NCBI GenBank assembly: GCA_030144725.1
Contig: JASKMD010000003.1
Coordinates: 9,870,737-9,934,736, forward strand
Origin: Haematococcus lacustris
Lineage: Eukaryota > Chlorophyta > Chlorophyceae > Chlamydomonadales > Haematococcaceae
Reading direction: 5' to 3'
DNA: 64,000 nt
Below, piece after piece: positions 32,732 through 43,085 of the stretch. Position 1 is the first letter of the stretch. Each line of letters opens with the position of its first letter. The notes below the pieces were generated by a model, which was not told the origin of the DNA, did not search any database, and was given only the letters and a program-made list of their open reading frames with translations. Made by a program: the position numbers and the translations under genes.

Positions 32732-33640
32732 CCCGCCCCACTGCCGGACTGCCGCCACAGCGTGAGAGCACACATGCACCGCAGGCACAGCCTCGGTCTC
32801 GCCAATCAAGACAGTATCTACTACCAGATGTCCCAGGAGATCACCAAAGCCGCGGCGAAAGGAGCCGGCGAAAGGGTGATGACCGACACGAACATCTCCA
32901 TACCCGCGCAGCGAACTGCCCTTCTCTACCGTACCGGCGGGCTCTATAACCAAAAGCTGGCCATGCGTTGGAAACGGGCGACTGACGACCGGTGCCCACT
33001 CTGCGGGGAAGCTGATAGTGCCACTCACCTCCTCTCGGGCTGCAGCGAGACACTACCGATGGTGCAAGAAAGGCATAACGGGGCTGGCCGCCTCATCGCT
33101 AAAGCCATAAGCAAGGGTACCCTAGGCGGGTACATCAGCTTTGCGGACACCGGCAGCTGGGAGAAGGGCGCAAAAGAAGACCTCGACCTCCCCAACGACA
33201 CACTACACACACCACTACGAGCACTCGGACTACAGATAGCAGCAACCAAAAACACCACCAGACCAGACATTCTCATGGTGATGCCAACAAAGAAGACGGG
33301 CACACGTGGTAAAGCCATTAAACGGGTCATTATTATAGAAATCAAATACTGCTCGGACTCAAGGTGGACGGCTCAATTAGACAAGGCAATCAATCAACAC
33401 ACCAATCTAGCCCAAACCATACGCAAGGAAGGCCACATGGTGGAGATTAGACCCATCCTCCTGGGCATAGGTGGCATAACGTATGAAGCACACACACGGC
33501 AACACCTCCTGGACTTGGGGGTCTCACAAGATAACACTACCAAACTGTTACACAAGTTAACAAGACACGCGGTGGAGACAGCCCACTCCATTGCAAAGAC
33601 AAGCTACAGACTCAGGGCTACTAAGAGGGAGGGAGGGTAG
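32732..33640 (+). CDS. Element B polyprotein, second copy, C-terminal CCHC-RLE part
   Basis: Resumes exactly where the insertion interrupted the frame (PAPLPDCRHSVRAH). It contains RTGGLYNQK, the zinc motif CPLCGEADSATHLLSGC (about 32995-33048) and the restriction-like endonuclease with RPD (33260-33268), E-I-K in IIEIKYC (Glu at 33338) and a conserved LGIGGITYE. The stop is TAG at 33638-33640. Positions 32732-33110 repeat 23976-24354 with almost no differences. The RLE would give the element a second target-nicking nuclease beside APE, as in Dualen. Confidence 0.88.
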   Translation, partial: PAPLPDCRHSVRAHMHRRHSLGLANQDSIYYQMSQEITKAAAKGAGERVMTDTNISIPAQRTALLYRTGGLYNQKLAMRWKRATDDRCPLCGEADSATHLLSGCSETLPMVQERHNGAGRLIAKAISKGTLGGYISFADTGSWEKGAKEDLDLPNDTLHTPLRALGLQIAATKNTTRPDILMVMPTKKTGTRGKAIKRVIIIEIKYCSDSRWTAQLDKAINQHTNLAQTIRKEGHMVEIRPILLGIGGITYEAHTRQHLLDLGVSQDNTTKLLHKLTRHAVETAHSIAKTSYRLRATKREGG

Positions 33641-33748
33641 GGGGGTCTCTTCCTTGGCTTGATTGGTGGGAGCAGGCCGCGCCCCAGGCGGTAGCTCCTC
33701 CCTTAATGCACGCCGGTGAACACCGGAGTAGTCTTCTTCTTCTTCTTC
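33641..33748 (+). other. Element B 3' UTR and TTC-repeat tail
   Basis: About 90 bases of UTR after the stop, with GCCGGTGAACACCGG forming a short hairpin (33711-33725), then a (CTT)n run at 33731-33748. LINEs often end in short tandem repeats rather than poly(A), so this is taken as the 3' terminus. Confidence 0.55.
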
Positions 33749-34372
33749 AGCCTTCCAGGTTTGGGATCTTGGCTGGACCTGCAGGAGGGTGTCAGGTGGT
33801 TCTCCACAATGGGCTATAGCCTGTTTTGCAGAGTGCCTGCTGCAGCGCGTTATCATGTCAGCAACGGCGTCGCAGGTTTGGGTTCTTGGTAAAACTTGCA
33901 AGGGGGTGTCAGATTGCTCACCATTGTTGGCTTGGCTAGTCCTTCTGTTGCCTGTAGATTGATCTTTGACAAGGGCTGGTCTCGGCTGCCGTTTGCTACT
34001 TGGGCTGTCGATTGCGACCGAACTGACTGTCTGGATGTCGGCACCACTCCACCTGTTCATCTCTTCTGTCGTTAGCGTCTGTTCCACGTCGTTGCACCTG
34101 TTGCAGACATCGCATCTGTGAAGCATTTGGAACCCATCTCCTTCCCGTTTTGTGGCCAGTGAGTCAAAGGTGAACATACTCCAGGACCCACTGGTTGGAC
34201 CCGCCGCGTTTGTATACTCAGACGATTGCAGCCGAAGGCCCGCAATCCCGTTAGCATAGCCGCATTGGACCAGTGGGGGAGCAGAGGTCCCCATCAGAAA
34301 ATAGCACAGGCACAGGCAGGCAAACAGGCGCGCCATTGTCTTCGGCGTCCAGGTCCAAGGTCCAGGGTCCAC
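33749..34372 (-). CDS. Candidate secreted-type protein, 3' end replaced by element B
   Basis: Family not recognised. The minus-strand frame starting near 34372, or better at MARLF near 34336, has a signal-peptide-like start (LFACLCLCYFLMGTS) and a Cys cluster CDVCNRC. Two related segments follow (SDTPLQVLPRTQTC and PDTLLQVQPRSQTW), encoded by DNA repeats near 33770-33830 and 33885-33930. The unspliced frame runs on through the (TTC)n tail into the LINE 3' UTR (poly-Glu), so the genuine C-terminus is unknown; the retroelement may have inserted into this gene or its 3' region. No splice evidence was used. It could be non-coding. Confidence 0.3.
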
Positions 34373-35100
34373 GATGCGGTACTCGTTCGGCTCGTCTCGG
34401 CGTGCAACTTCACACGCCGTGCTCGAACGACCTCGTTGATGCGTCTGCGGTCAGAGAAAACAAAGCAAAATTTGTTGGTGCAGTTATATAGTTATGTGCT
34501 GGTCACCCCCGCCATTGGCTGCACCCCCATGGCTCAAGACATAACATCTAACTCATTTCTGCACGGATCAGGCCGCCGATTTGTGCGATGAGTTGCTGAT
34601 GGTCCGAATAGAGTGCAGACAGCTCCAGCGGTTTGCCGGGTGGCTGGCCCCCAACCAGCGCCGTGGTCTGGAGCTTCGCAGACACGTTCAGCAACATCTA
34701 TAGGCAGCCTGGACACATTGCGGCGTGAATGGCGCATCCCGACTGGACATGTCAACTTTTCAGGTTAGCTCGCATTAGTGTTGCAACGTCTCAGCACGCA
34801 TCGAAACCCACTCCCAAGCTCACCTGCTGCATCGAAACCCTCTCCCGGCCTGCTCCCTTGCCACCCGCTCCAAAGTGTCACCTTTTGTCATCAAACGGCG
34901 CCCAATCTGCAGGTCGATGGCATTGCGGGTTGGGCGCGTGACCGCGACGGCGCATTACTGCTGAACACAGGTTCGGTCCACATGTGGCAGCGATTCTAGG
35001 TTGCAGCACATTTTCCGATTAGTGGAGCTTGTGGCTCCTGAGCAACCACGAACGGCAAGAATTAGTAATAGATATGCAGAAACTGAGCTGAAATCTGTTT
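34373..35100. other. Intergenic, no gene seen
   Basis: Mixed-composition sequence with only short frames in all directions. It probably includes promoter regions for the minus-strand gene at its left and the coiled-coil gene at its right. No repeats or RNA genes were recognised. Confidence 0.5.
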
Positions 35101-35127
35101 TTGTTATGGTGCAGGCTAGTGAAGGCC

Positions 35128-35784
35128 ATGGGTGACAAGAAAAGTGGATTGAAGGCTAGATGTGCCGGTGCGCAAAAAGCGAGGGAGGTTATGGCACGGC
35201 GCAGGGCTGTTGAGGCTGAGGCCAAGGCCCAGGCTGGTGCTGCTGAGGCTGAGGCCCCGGCACAGGCTGATGTTGGTGCTTATGAGGCACAGTTGCATCA
35301 GCTGCAGGCTGACCTGCAGCAGAGGGAGCAACAAGTTGCTGACACCCAACGCTTGCAGCATCTACAGCAACAGCTGCAGGACCTCCAGCAGGATGAACTT
35401 CAACACAAGGAGCAGCAGGTAGCTGAGTAGAAACAGCAGCTGCAGCAACAGCAGGCAGACATGCACCTGAGGGAGCAGCAGTTGGCTGAGCAGCAACACC
35501 AGGTGCAGCAGAGGGAGCTGCAGGTGGCTCAGCAGCAACACCAGGTGCAGCAGCAACAGGCAGACATGCAGCAGAGGGAGCAGCAGGTGGCTCAGCAGCA
35601 ACACCAGGTGCAGCAGCAACAGGCAGACACGCGGCAGAGGGAGCAGCAGGTGGCTCAGCAGCAGCACCAGGTGCAGCAGCAACAGGCAGACATGCAGCAG
35701 AGGGAGCAGCAGGTGGCTCAGCAGGGGTCTACTTTGGAGCATCACAAACGGCCCACACATGAATACAACGCGCTTGTTTCCTGA
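35128..35784 (+). pseudogene. Gln-rich coiled-coil protein gene with one internal TAG
   Basis: From ATG 35128 (MGDKKSGLKAR; an upstream in-frame ATG is at 35107) the frame gives a basic start, an Ala/Glu-rich segment, then heptad-like Gln/Glu/Leu sequence. The tail is nearly exact 21-residue repeats of the type QQQHQVQQQQADMQQREQQVA (63 bp in DNA, 35500-35725). A single TAG at 35428-35430 interrupts it; the same frame continues to the TGA at 35782-35784. The TAG sits where a repeat would have Gln, so it looks like a CAG-to-TAG change. It is either a pseudogene, a sequence error, an intron boundary I could not place, or two shorter proteins. Function unknown; such sequence forms long coiled coils. 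Confidence 0.4.
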
Positions 35785-36551
35785 TTACACGATACAAACC
35801 CACACAAGGAGCCGCACAGAACATTCAGTCCATCTCTTGCCATCCTGGTTGGACAGAAATCCGGCCGGAAAAGTTGCCCATTTCATGGGAATTTGACATG
35901 GTCTTACGTGACACGCGTCGCACGCTTGTTGTCGCACGTTGTGTTGCAGGGACAGCCCACAAGCCACACCAGCACTCTCAAGCACATTATCAGCACTACC
36001 ACTAGCACTTTTACACATGTCGGGGGGGTCCTGCGCCCGACAAGAAATTCAAAATTTCGAAAAGCTGGGCCGCTGAGCGCGATAGCTGTTCGCTGATCAC
36101 AGTCCCACTAAGCAGGGCATTCCCGGCACAACGCGACCAAGATTCTCAACACCCCCGCCCGCCCCGGCACAGGTGCACATCAGCCCGAGCAGCCCGCTAG
36201 CTTCGCTTTGTTGAGCTGCACCGCCCTGCGCAAAAATCGCTGTAAAACTCTTAAAGACCGGTCGGAGGTTATCAGGGGTGCAGCCAATGGCGGGGGTGAC
36301 CTGCTGCAGGGATTGTCCACATCACAGTTGTCCTTCACTTACCTGACCTTGCTTGCCATCATGTTGAAGCTGTACGTTCCCCACTCTGACCACGCTGTGC
36401 AAGCTAGCTATGTGGAACATGAGTGAGGCGGGGCTGACTCCCACTTAGCTGTGCTGTGGGGATGAGCTTGGTGATGTGCTGACTGCAGCTACACTTGCTC
36501 TAGTGCCTATGGCAGCGAGAACATACCTGCCAGGATCCTGACTACCCTCTC

Positions 36552-36588
36552 ACCTGCCTGCCTGCTTGCTCGCCCGCCCACCCATTCG

Positions 36589-36623
<35 letters not shown>

Positions 36624-36641
36624 ACCTGCCTGCCTGCCTGC
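36552..36641 (+). repeat. (CCTG)n microsatellite
   Basis: About twenty imperfect CCTG/CCCG units. Confidence 0.9.
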
Positions 36642-36744
36642 TTGACTGCTGACCCCAGGTTCATTCGCACCTCTCTCGCCGTGTCTCTGGGCATCATATG
36701 TCTGAGCGTGTTGGACAGCCTGTGACAGTATTGCGGCGGTATAG

Positions 36745-36990
36745 CGGCCCACATCACGCACAACGCCAGCCAGGGCCCAGCCTGACACCAACGGGGCCAC
36801 ACGCCCATCTCAATACCATCATCTCTACCGACGGCAATGTGGACTAATTTAGACTGCTCTTGACTGCAAGGGGACAATGTCGCAGCCTTGTGCCCACATC
36901 ACGCGCAATGCCAGCCAGGGTCCAGCGTGACCATGATGGCAATGTGGACTATTTTGGACTGCTCTCGACTGCAAGGGGACAATGGCGTGA
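36745..36990 (+). repeat. Imperfect tandem duplication of about 120 bp
   Basis: The block CCCACATCACGC...GCCAGCCAGGG...GGCAATGTGGACTA...GACTGCAAGGGGACAATG occurs at about 36747-36878 and again at about 36889-36986, with short internal differences. Confidence 0.7.
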
Positions 36991-38122
36991 AGGAGGGTTT
37001 TCTGCAAGATGTGATGGTCTGCAACGGGACAACAGTGTTGAATGATCATCTGATGGTGATGATGGGTATAAGCACCCCAGCTCAGCTCTAATCCAATTTG
37101 CTCGATGTAGACGGGGAGTGGGTCCTAGTTGATGCGCATGCTTAAGCCTGCACAGTGGGCAGCGGAGTGATGTAGTGTATCCTCCTAGATAGGCATGCAG
37201 CGCCGATAAATAGTGTTTCAATAGTTACTGATGCCATTTGCCATGTTGCACATGGGATTGCTACAGTTATGAATGTGAGATATTGTGAGCCGCAACCATA
37301 ACAACTACATACCACCAGAGTTGCATCAGTGCAAGACTGAAGCTGCAAGCTATATCTTGAGTATGGCAGTTGTTACGTGGTGCTTTTCTACTACTCTGCA
37401 TCCTTGGAGAGCACTTAGTGCCATGCAGTTGATGGTATGCTGTTGACCTGGTGAACGCTTATGAGTACATGCAATGCGTTGTAGCGATTGCAATACCGCC
37501 CACCCAATGCCAAGCAGAAGCAGCATACGCACATAAGTGTGTGATGAGGCTTCTACAACTGTAGCCTACATCTGTGCATGTCTGTCAACCTAAGCTGTCA
37601 CAGGGATCAGGCAATAGTGCAGGTGGTAGGCGCTCATGCCATGTGTGTGGGAGGTACTCCATATAGACAAACACAGACAACCCTTGGTGAGCGCTCTTGC
37701 TCATCGAGAGGTGGCCACAACAGGGGATCCATTGTAGCTTTGTCTTTACATGGGTACACAGAAAAGAAAGGTCCAGACATTGCACAGCAGCTGAACGCTT
37801 GACAAGCGCAAGAACATGAATGCACTTGCAAAAAATGGGTGAGAGCACTTACAGTGAATAATCCTGTCCATACAAAAACATTGACAACGACTCGAGCTAC
37901 TGTTGGCACACGTTGTCTGTTGCACTGGCAATGGGTGTTTCTGGTGATGCACTAGCATGTGCCTGCCTCTCCGACCAAGAGAATTGGGGGGGCATAGCTG
38001 TAGCCCATGCAGAGGTGTGGACCTAATTGTCACATGACTAATCACAAGACAGGTGAAATGTGCTGACCCAGGCTGCAGGCCCACTCACAGGCCCATCATG
38101 CAATGTGTATTGCTGTTATAAC

Positions 38123-38127
38123 TTACA
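38123..38127 (-). promoter_or_regulatory. TGTAA poly(A) signal candidate for the thioesterase gene
   Basis: TGTAA, the usual chlorophyte poly(A) signal, on the minus strand about 90 bases beyond the stop codon at 38215. Confidence 0.4.
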
Positions 38128-38214
38128 TCCCTCACATGTGTGCCGCTTTGCATGTGCATGTTACCACCCAGCCTTGCAGACCTAAACTCTCCCTCCAGCC
38201 CAACCAGCATACAC

Positions 38215-39588
38215 TCACAAGGGCAAGGCGTTGTCACACTTGCCAAGCCTGCCTGCCTGCACCTCCACACCTGCTGTCTTAGCGGGGCTCCTGGCTCCAC
38301 GAAGCCCCTGGAACCATGAGCCCAAGCCTAGGGCCAGGGACTCACCCGGCATGCGTGGCGCCACAAACAAGGCCCGGGCAGTGGCAAACACCTGGCCTTG
38401 CCCGTTGCTGACTTGAGCCGTCATCCACACCTTGCGTCCAGACACCCGCTCCAGGTGCGTGCTGACCAGGATGAGGGAGCCAGCTGGCAGCTTCTGCAGG
38501 GGCACCAACCAGCGGAGGCGGCACCACAGCAACGCCACATTGTCTACTGCCCTGCAAAAGCTGCAGTGGCACATGCATGGCTGGCGCTGGGTTGGCAGAG
38601 GCTTAGCGCCAGTGGTACAGGTGTCACAGGTGCCAGTGCTACAGGTGTCACCTTCTTGTAATCCACCTCCAGCCGGGCTGTGTAGGCTGGGGGGCGCACA
38701 CCCAGCGCACCAGTCTTCCACAAGCATACGCCAAGGCCTCCAAACGTCTCATCAATGATGGCAGCTGTCAAACCGCCATGAACTGTCTGCAGCCAGCAGA
38801 GGGGCACACAGATGTGTTTGTTAAGCTCATCTGTCTAACACTACTGATGGCACGAGCTGATGAAGGTGTGTCTGGGCATGCTGCTTGCCTGGGGGAAGCC
38901 ACAGACATCTTTGCCAAGTTGTACTACTGAATGGAACTGCTTGGCCTTCTTGTCATAAAAGCACCGGAATTCATGGATCTGATTGCTGCTGGTCATAGTC
39001 TCGAACTGCACAGCAAGGGCATGGCATACAACACACCACACCATGTGAGCTGCCAAGATGGCGTGGGGGCCAGCAGCTGCAGCAGCTGCTAATTTGGCGT
39101 GGATGGTGGAGGGGAAGGAGAAGGTGGGGGTTTGGTGGTTGAGGTAATGGTCAACGCAGTTAGTAAGTGCGCGCGCATTTCCTTAGCCGTCGCACCAGGT
39201 GGTCGTCCACATCAATGAGCAGCTTTGCCACGGGGTTCTTGCGGAGCAACTGTCCTGGAGACTGCACCTCTTGCGCGCGGTCCGCGAGGTCTTGCACCCA
39301 AGGAACTTGGCTGGTCGCCAGCGGGGGCGGCTGCTCATTGCTGGCCTGGTTAGATTGAGCGTAAAGCACCCCCCCCCCGCCGAGGAGCACTCCCCCGCTA
39401 GTGAGGCCTATCCTGGTAGCTATGCTCTGAACCACACTGAACGCCCCCTGCGCAGCCCCAGTGCTGCACAACCTGCCGGGCCTGAGCTGCGGCTTTGACG
39501 TGCGGCTGGCATGTGCCGCGGCTGGCCGCGACAGGTGGCAATGCAAGGCTTTAAAGGCGCGGGAGAACATTTTGTCCAACTGCTTCAA
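38215..39588 (-). CDS. Hotdog-fold acyl-CoA thioesterase family protein (THEM/4HBT-like)
   Basis: Spliced gene. Exon 1 (39588 to about 39165) encodes a basic, Ser/Ala-rich organelle-targeting-like N-terminus, then a Gly-rich hydrophobic stretch. Exon 2 is 39005-38889 (39 codons; donor GC, as CAG|GCAAGC). Exon 3 is 38786-38652 (45 codons), with the diagnostic TVHGGLTAAIIDETFGG: the HGG and Asp-Glu are the core of the hotdog thioesterase active site. Exon 4 starts at 38493 with LPAGSLILVSTHLERVSGRK, then VWMTAQV and ALFVAPR, the last strands of the fold. It either reads on to TGA at 38215 or splices at GTGAGT near 38350. Family members hydrolyse acyl-CoA or acyl-ACP thioesters; the substrate cannot be told. 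The exon 1 donor was not located. Confidence 0.75.
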
Positions 39589-39598
39589 TGAGCGCCTA

Positions 39599-39690
39599 GC
39601 TGCAGGAGTCCGTTATCCGTTGGAGAGAATATCGCTTTGGCGCCACAAACAGGTTAGTGCAGCATTCTGCACAGGATAGCTGGAATGCTA
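39599..39690 (+). repeat. Direct repeat, copy 1 (partner at 40163-40256)
   Basis: About 80 bases, from GCTGCAGGAGTCCGTTATCC through CACAAACAGGTTAGTGCAG, recur upstream of the FKBP gene with two or three changes plus a 16-base insertion. The CAGGTTAGT core looks like a splice donor, so a duplicated leader exon is possible. Confidence 0.75.
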
Positions 39691-40162
39691 AGACAAGGCT
39701 GTAACCAAGGGCCTAGAGAAATGTAGTTTTGCACTATGGGCGGCCTACACTAAATAAACATGAAACTACAGCAAAACCAGGGGAACAGCAAAACCAGGGG
39801 AAACCAGGAAAACCAAGACATCGAAGGCAATTTGCGCCACAGTTAGCGAAGCGAGTAAGGAAAATGCAGCGAAACAGACAGCGTAGCCTCGGACAGTTAG
39901 GTTGACCGTGAGGCCGACACGCCGCCAGAACCAAGTCAGGCTCAGCGGGACATGCAGGCCAACGGTGCAGCGCACTGGGCCCACAGCCACGCTAACTCCT
40001 GGCACTCAAAGCAGTGTAAGCTGCACACCTTGATGAGGGGTGCGGGGTTAGAGGCGGGCGCGGTTGTACCGTCCGAAGTGGTAGAGGCGCGGCTCTACGA
40101 CCAAATTGTGCTTATGGTGGAGGCCTGCAGCAAGAGGGCGCTGCTTCGTTGAGCCTGTTATC
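39691..40162. other. Segment between direct repeats
   Basis: Starts with A-rich sequence containing two copies of CAGCAAAACCAGGGGAA (39770-39800). A 66-codon plus frame ends at 40152 (includes GLEAGAVVPSEVVEARLYDQ) and could be an exon. Nothing recognised. Confidence 0.35.
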
Positions 40163-40256
40163 AGCTGCAGAAGTCCGTTATCCGTTGGAGAGAGTATCGC
40201 TTTGGCGCCACAAACAGGTTAGTGCAGGCAGCCAGGCATCCAACTCTGCACAGGAT
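40163..40256 (+). repeat. Direct repeat, copy 2
   Basis: Partner of 39599-39690. Directly upstream of the proposed first coding exon of the FKBP gene, where a further 23-base repeat (GATAAGACACCTCCATCCCGCAC) occurs twice. Confidence 0.75.
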
Positions 40257-40263
40257 AGTTGAC

Positions 40264-41918
40264 ATGATAAGACACCTCCATCCCGCACCCAGCTGCGCTG
40301 ATAAGACACCTCCATCCCGCACGCACCAAGGGCCTTCTAGGTGGAGGTCGCGGACCCGACTCTGCGCTAGCGAGCAGCCAGCTGTCACGCCAGAGTCTCC
40401 CTCCACATCGTCCCCAGTCAAATCCGTGGATGATGCTACATTGCTGGATAAGGCACCTGGCAAGAGACGACGCCAGGCAGAGAGCACGGATCCCATCGCT
40501 ACATTCCTTTCCCGGCGTTTTGGGTGAGCAGCAGGGTCAGGGTGAGCGACAGGGCCAGGGCTAACACAAAGCTGACACCATGTTAACATTCTGTCCTCTC
40601 TGATTTCTGGGTAGTGCAGCATTGCTGGAGGGTTGGCTTGGCTAGGATTCTTGGCTATTGGTTCCCTGGGGGAACAAGTGAAGACACGGCTGGAGGTTGC
40701 TGCCGAGGAGGAGGCTGCAATGGACGTCAACAACGCTCAAGTGCGCCACTGGTTAGACGACACTACTTGCAACATGTCACATGAGCTCACCACTGATGCT
40801 GTTCTCCACGATGCGCATGCAGGAAGTGCTGCTGCCCAGTGGGGTAGCCTACACAGATGTCAAACTAGGTGGAGGATCCACTCCTGTGAAAGGCTACCTG
40901 GCCGTTGTGCACTTTGTGTGAGGTTCAATGGTTGGGTCGCGCTCAGCTAGCTAAACGGGTCCACCGGCAGACCACTCTACCAGATGCAAAGTAGGGGCCA
41001 CAGTAGAGAGCAGCTGAACACCAGGCAAATGTTCTCAGCAACATGTATTGAGCAGCAGAGTCCAGTGCTTCTGCCTGCAGGGGGAGAGCCAACGGCGAGG
41101 TGTTTGACGACACCCACACACGAGGAAAGGTGTGGGCTGAGCCTGCCTGCCTGCCCGCCCCTGTCACCGGGGCAGTGGCATTGCCGCATGCCATGTAGCA
41201 GTGATGATGTCACAGCAGCTGAGGAGTGTGCAGCTGGGCTTAAGCGTGCCAGGGGCAGGCTGAAAGCCAGCTGGATGGCGTGTGCACCTTGCGGTGCACT
41301 CTTGATGTAGCTCAATCTCATGATGGATCAGACCCTCTCAACATGGCATGCCTGCGCTGTGGGCGGCTGCAGCCCATCGTCTACTTGTGGGGAGGTCGGC
41401 CTTTTGCCGGGGGCCTGTGTGCGGGAGTGGAGGAAGGCATGGCAAACATGCGAGCTGGTGGGCGCCGTGTCATCAAGGTGCTGATTTTCTGACATGGCGG
41501 GGAGGGGACAGGAAGGCAGGGAGGAGAGGGGGAGGGGACAGGAAGGACAGGGGAGAGGATGGTGTGAGGGGAGGAAAGGCGGGTCACTGCCAGCCACTGA
41601 GTCTCCTGCCTCAGGCCTTGTTGGGTCAGTCGGGCCTCTTACGTAATGCATTGGGACGCAGCAACCGCGTGTGTGCAGTGCGTCAGATGGGCTGCACGCA
41701 GATTTGGGCAGGCGCAGGATAGGTAGTAGATTGCTGCAGGGCGCCGGAGATTGAGATTTGCTGCTTGCGTGCAGGTGCCCGCGGCCCTAGGCTTTGGTCC
41801 AGCTGGCGCAGTGCTGCGACCGACTCTGCACGCCGGTGACAAGTCCGGGATTGTCCCCCCTGATGCCGACTTGGAGTATGATATTGAGCTGCTCAGGGTA
41901 TCGATCCCTCCATCATGA
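40264..41918 (+). CDS. FKBP17-like chloroplast peptidyl-prolyl isomerase
   Basis: Exons by splice consensus with matching phases: 40264-40523, 40620-40740, 40823-40917, 41081-41129, 41373-41477 and 41775-41918 (TGA), 257 residues. After an Arg/Ser/Pro-rich targeting-like N-terminus comes STDPIATFLSRRFG-IAGGLAWLGFL, a hydrophobic segment followed by GEQVKTRLEV, the pattern I know from plant FKBP17 proteins. The FKBP domain follows: LPSGVAYTDVKLGGGSTPVK, AVVHF, EVFDDT, GLCAGVEEGMANMRAGG, VPAALGFG, IPP-type VPPDADLEYDIELL. It would catalyse proline cis-trans isomerisation in the chloroplast (thylakoid lumen in plants). Several canonical FK506-pocket aromatic residues appear replaced, as is common in plastid FKBPs, so chaperone rather than isomerase activity is possible. 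The start Met is uncertain. Confidence 0.85.
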
Positions 41919-42523
41919 CAGCTGGCAGTCTTACAAAGCGCACTTTCAGCAGCGCCCAGGCAGTGAAGCAGGCAGTTGGTTAGATGGGGACAGAAGCGCT
42001 GAACTCACAGAGCAGGCGGATGTTTCTGGTCCCTGGAGTAAGCTGATGGAAGAGCAAAGTCACATCTCTTCAGACTTTAGCTCGAGTCAAATGTTGCATG
42101 CTTCTGATGCATGGAATGCCATGATGGCGATTGATATCAGCGGTCGATGGCTCACTCTCCACACCTTTTCCTTCCCTCCTCCCGGCTGATGTGTCGACCC
42201 CGTGGGTTAATTGTCCACAATTGTGCAAACTCTCACATCTGTCCATCGTTGAATTTCAGTCCCAACATGCGTACTTACAGTGCATGGGATGCACGATGGA
42301 GACCATGCAGCCAACCTGCGGCAGCTCAGCCACCATTGGCCAGCCGCACAGAACGCGTGCGCGAGCCGCACAGAAGTGCGGGCCAGAATGCTGACCCAGG
42401 CAGGTGTGGCAGCACCCAGGTCGCCAATCCCTCCAACTCATATATGCAGTCCGTGCCAGTGACTGTGGTAGCCTGGGGAGCCTTGGACATGCCCTGGCAC
42501 ATTTAGTTGAGGCTGGCAAGGTG

Positions 42524-42597
42524 TGTAGGTGGCGGTGGGCTGATTGGGCCACCCCTGCAACCACTAGGTGGCGGTGGGCTGATTGGGCCACCCCTGC
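42524..42597 (+). repeat. Tandem duplication of 36 bp
   Basis: GGTGGCGGTGGGCTGATTGG...CACCCCTGC occurs twice in tandem. Confidence 0.85.
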
Positions 42598-42956
42598 TTC
42601 AAGATGCCTAAGGAGCCCGATGAAGGTCCAGCTGCACTGTGCTCTGCTTGCAGAGCGCCCCGCGCGTGGCAACGGAGTATACAATGATACACAAAATATT
42701 TTTCCCGCCCTTCCCCGGTAAGCCCTTCCCACAGCCCGCACATAGCACCGCACACCTTGCCACCTTGCGCCCACAGCCCCACACAGAGCACAACAACACA
42801 TCGCACATAGCACCGCACACCTTGCCCATGATGCCCCGCACATAGCCCATCCCGCACACCTCGCCCTTGATGCCCCGTAACACAAAGAGATCTTGACCCA
42901 TAGCACCCATTGCCCGCACACCCGCAGGTATCGTGAGACGGATGGGGTGATGGGAT

Positions 42957-43085
42957 GACCAGTGGTCTAGCGGGGAAAATGTCACCGGTGTGGGGTTTGT
43001 GGTCATCAAGGGTGCAAACGAGGATGCTTCAACTTGTTTGGAGTAGCTGAGTAAGATTACCCACAGTCAACCAAGTTGTTTTATG
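42957..43085 (+). repeat. SINE-like dispersed repeat, copy 1
   Basis: About 130 bases shared in inverted orientation with 58562-58699, including CACCGGTGTGGGGTT, GTCATCAA, CGAGGATGCT and GTAGCTGAGT-AGATTACCCACAG. The 5' part (AGTGGTCTAGCGGGG; AGTGGTCAAGGGGG in the other copy) resembles a tRNA A-box; a B-box is only weakly visible. T-rich tail at 43070-43110. Confidence 0.55.

Larger units (their letters stand above)
15681..33750 (+). mobile_element. Element B: Dualen/RandI-like LINE, displayed as two overlapping partial copies
   Basis: An intact-frame LINE. It is interrupted in the assembly by a 500-N gap (24355-24854), after which the sequence restarts at the equivalent of 21028, and by a TIR-bounded insertion at 27805-32731. 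The coding order is leader, 2A, two Josephin-like domains, PIP-like motif, APE, RT, PHD, RNase H, CCHC and RLE, with stop TAG at 33638-33640. A short 3' UTR ends in a (TTC)n tail at 33731-33748. The 5' boundary is uncertain; homology with element A begins at the ATG 15681. The sense strand is strongly depleted in T, which keeps stop codons rare. Confidence 0.85.
35785..38122. other. Intergenic with simple repeats, no supported gene
   Basis: AT-richer sequence than its surroundings. It holds a CCTG tetranucleotide run and a local tandem duplication (separate entries). Frames longer than about 60 codons exist but lack domain character or consistent splice signals. Confidence 0.5.

Noticed and set aside
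35428..35430. TAG reassigned to Gln (as in some ulvophytes)
   Set aside because: Element B and the channel gene end at TAG where homology ends, so TAG functions as a stop here.
36507..36877. Minus-strand proteins rich in QAGRQAGR
   Set aside because: Translation of the CCTG microsatellite.
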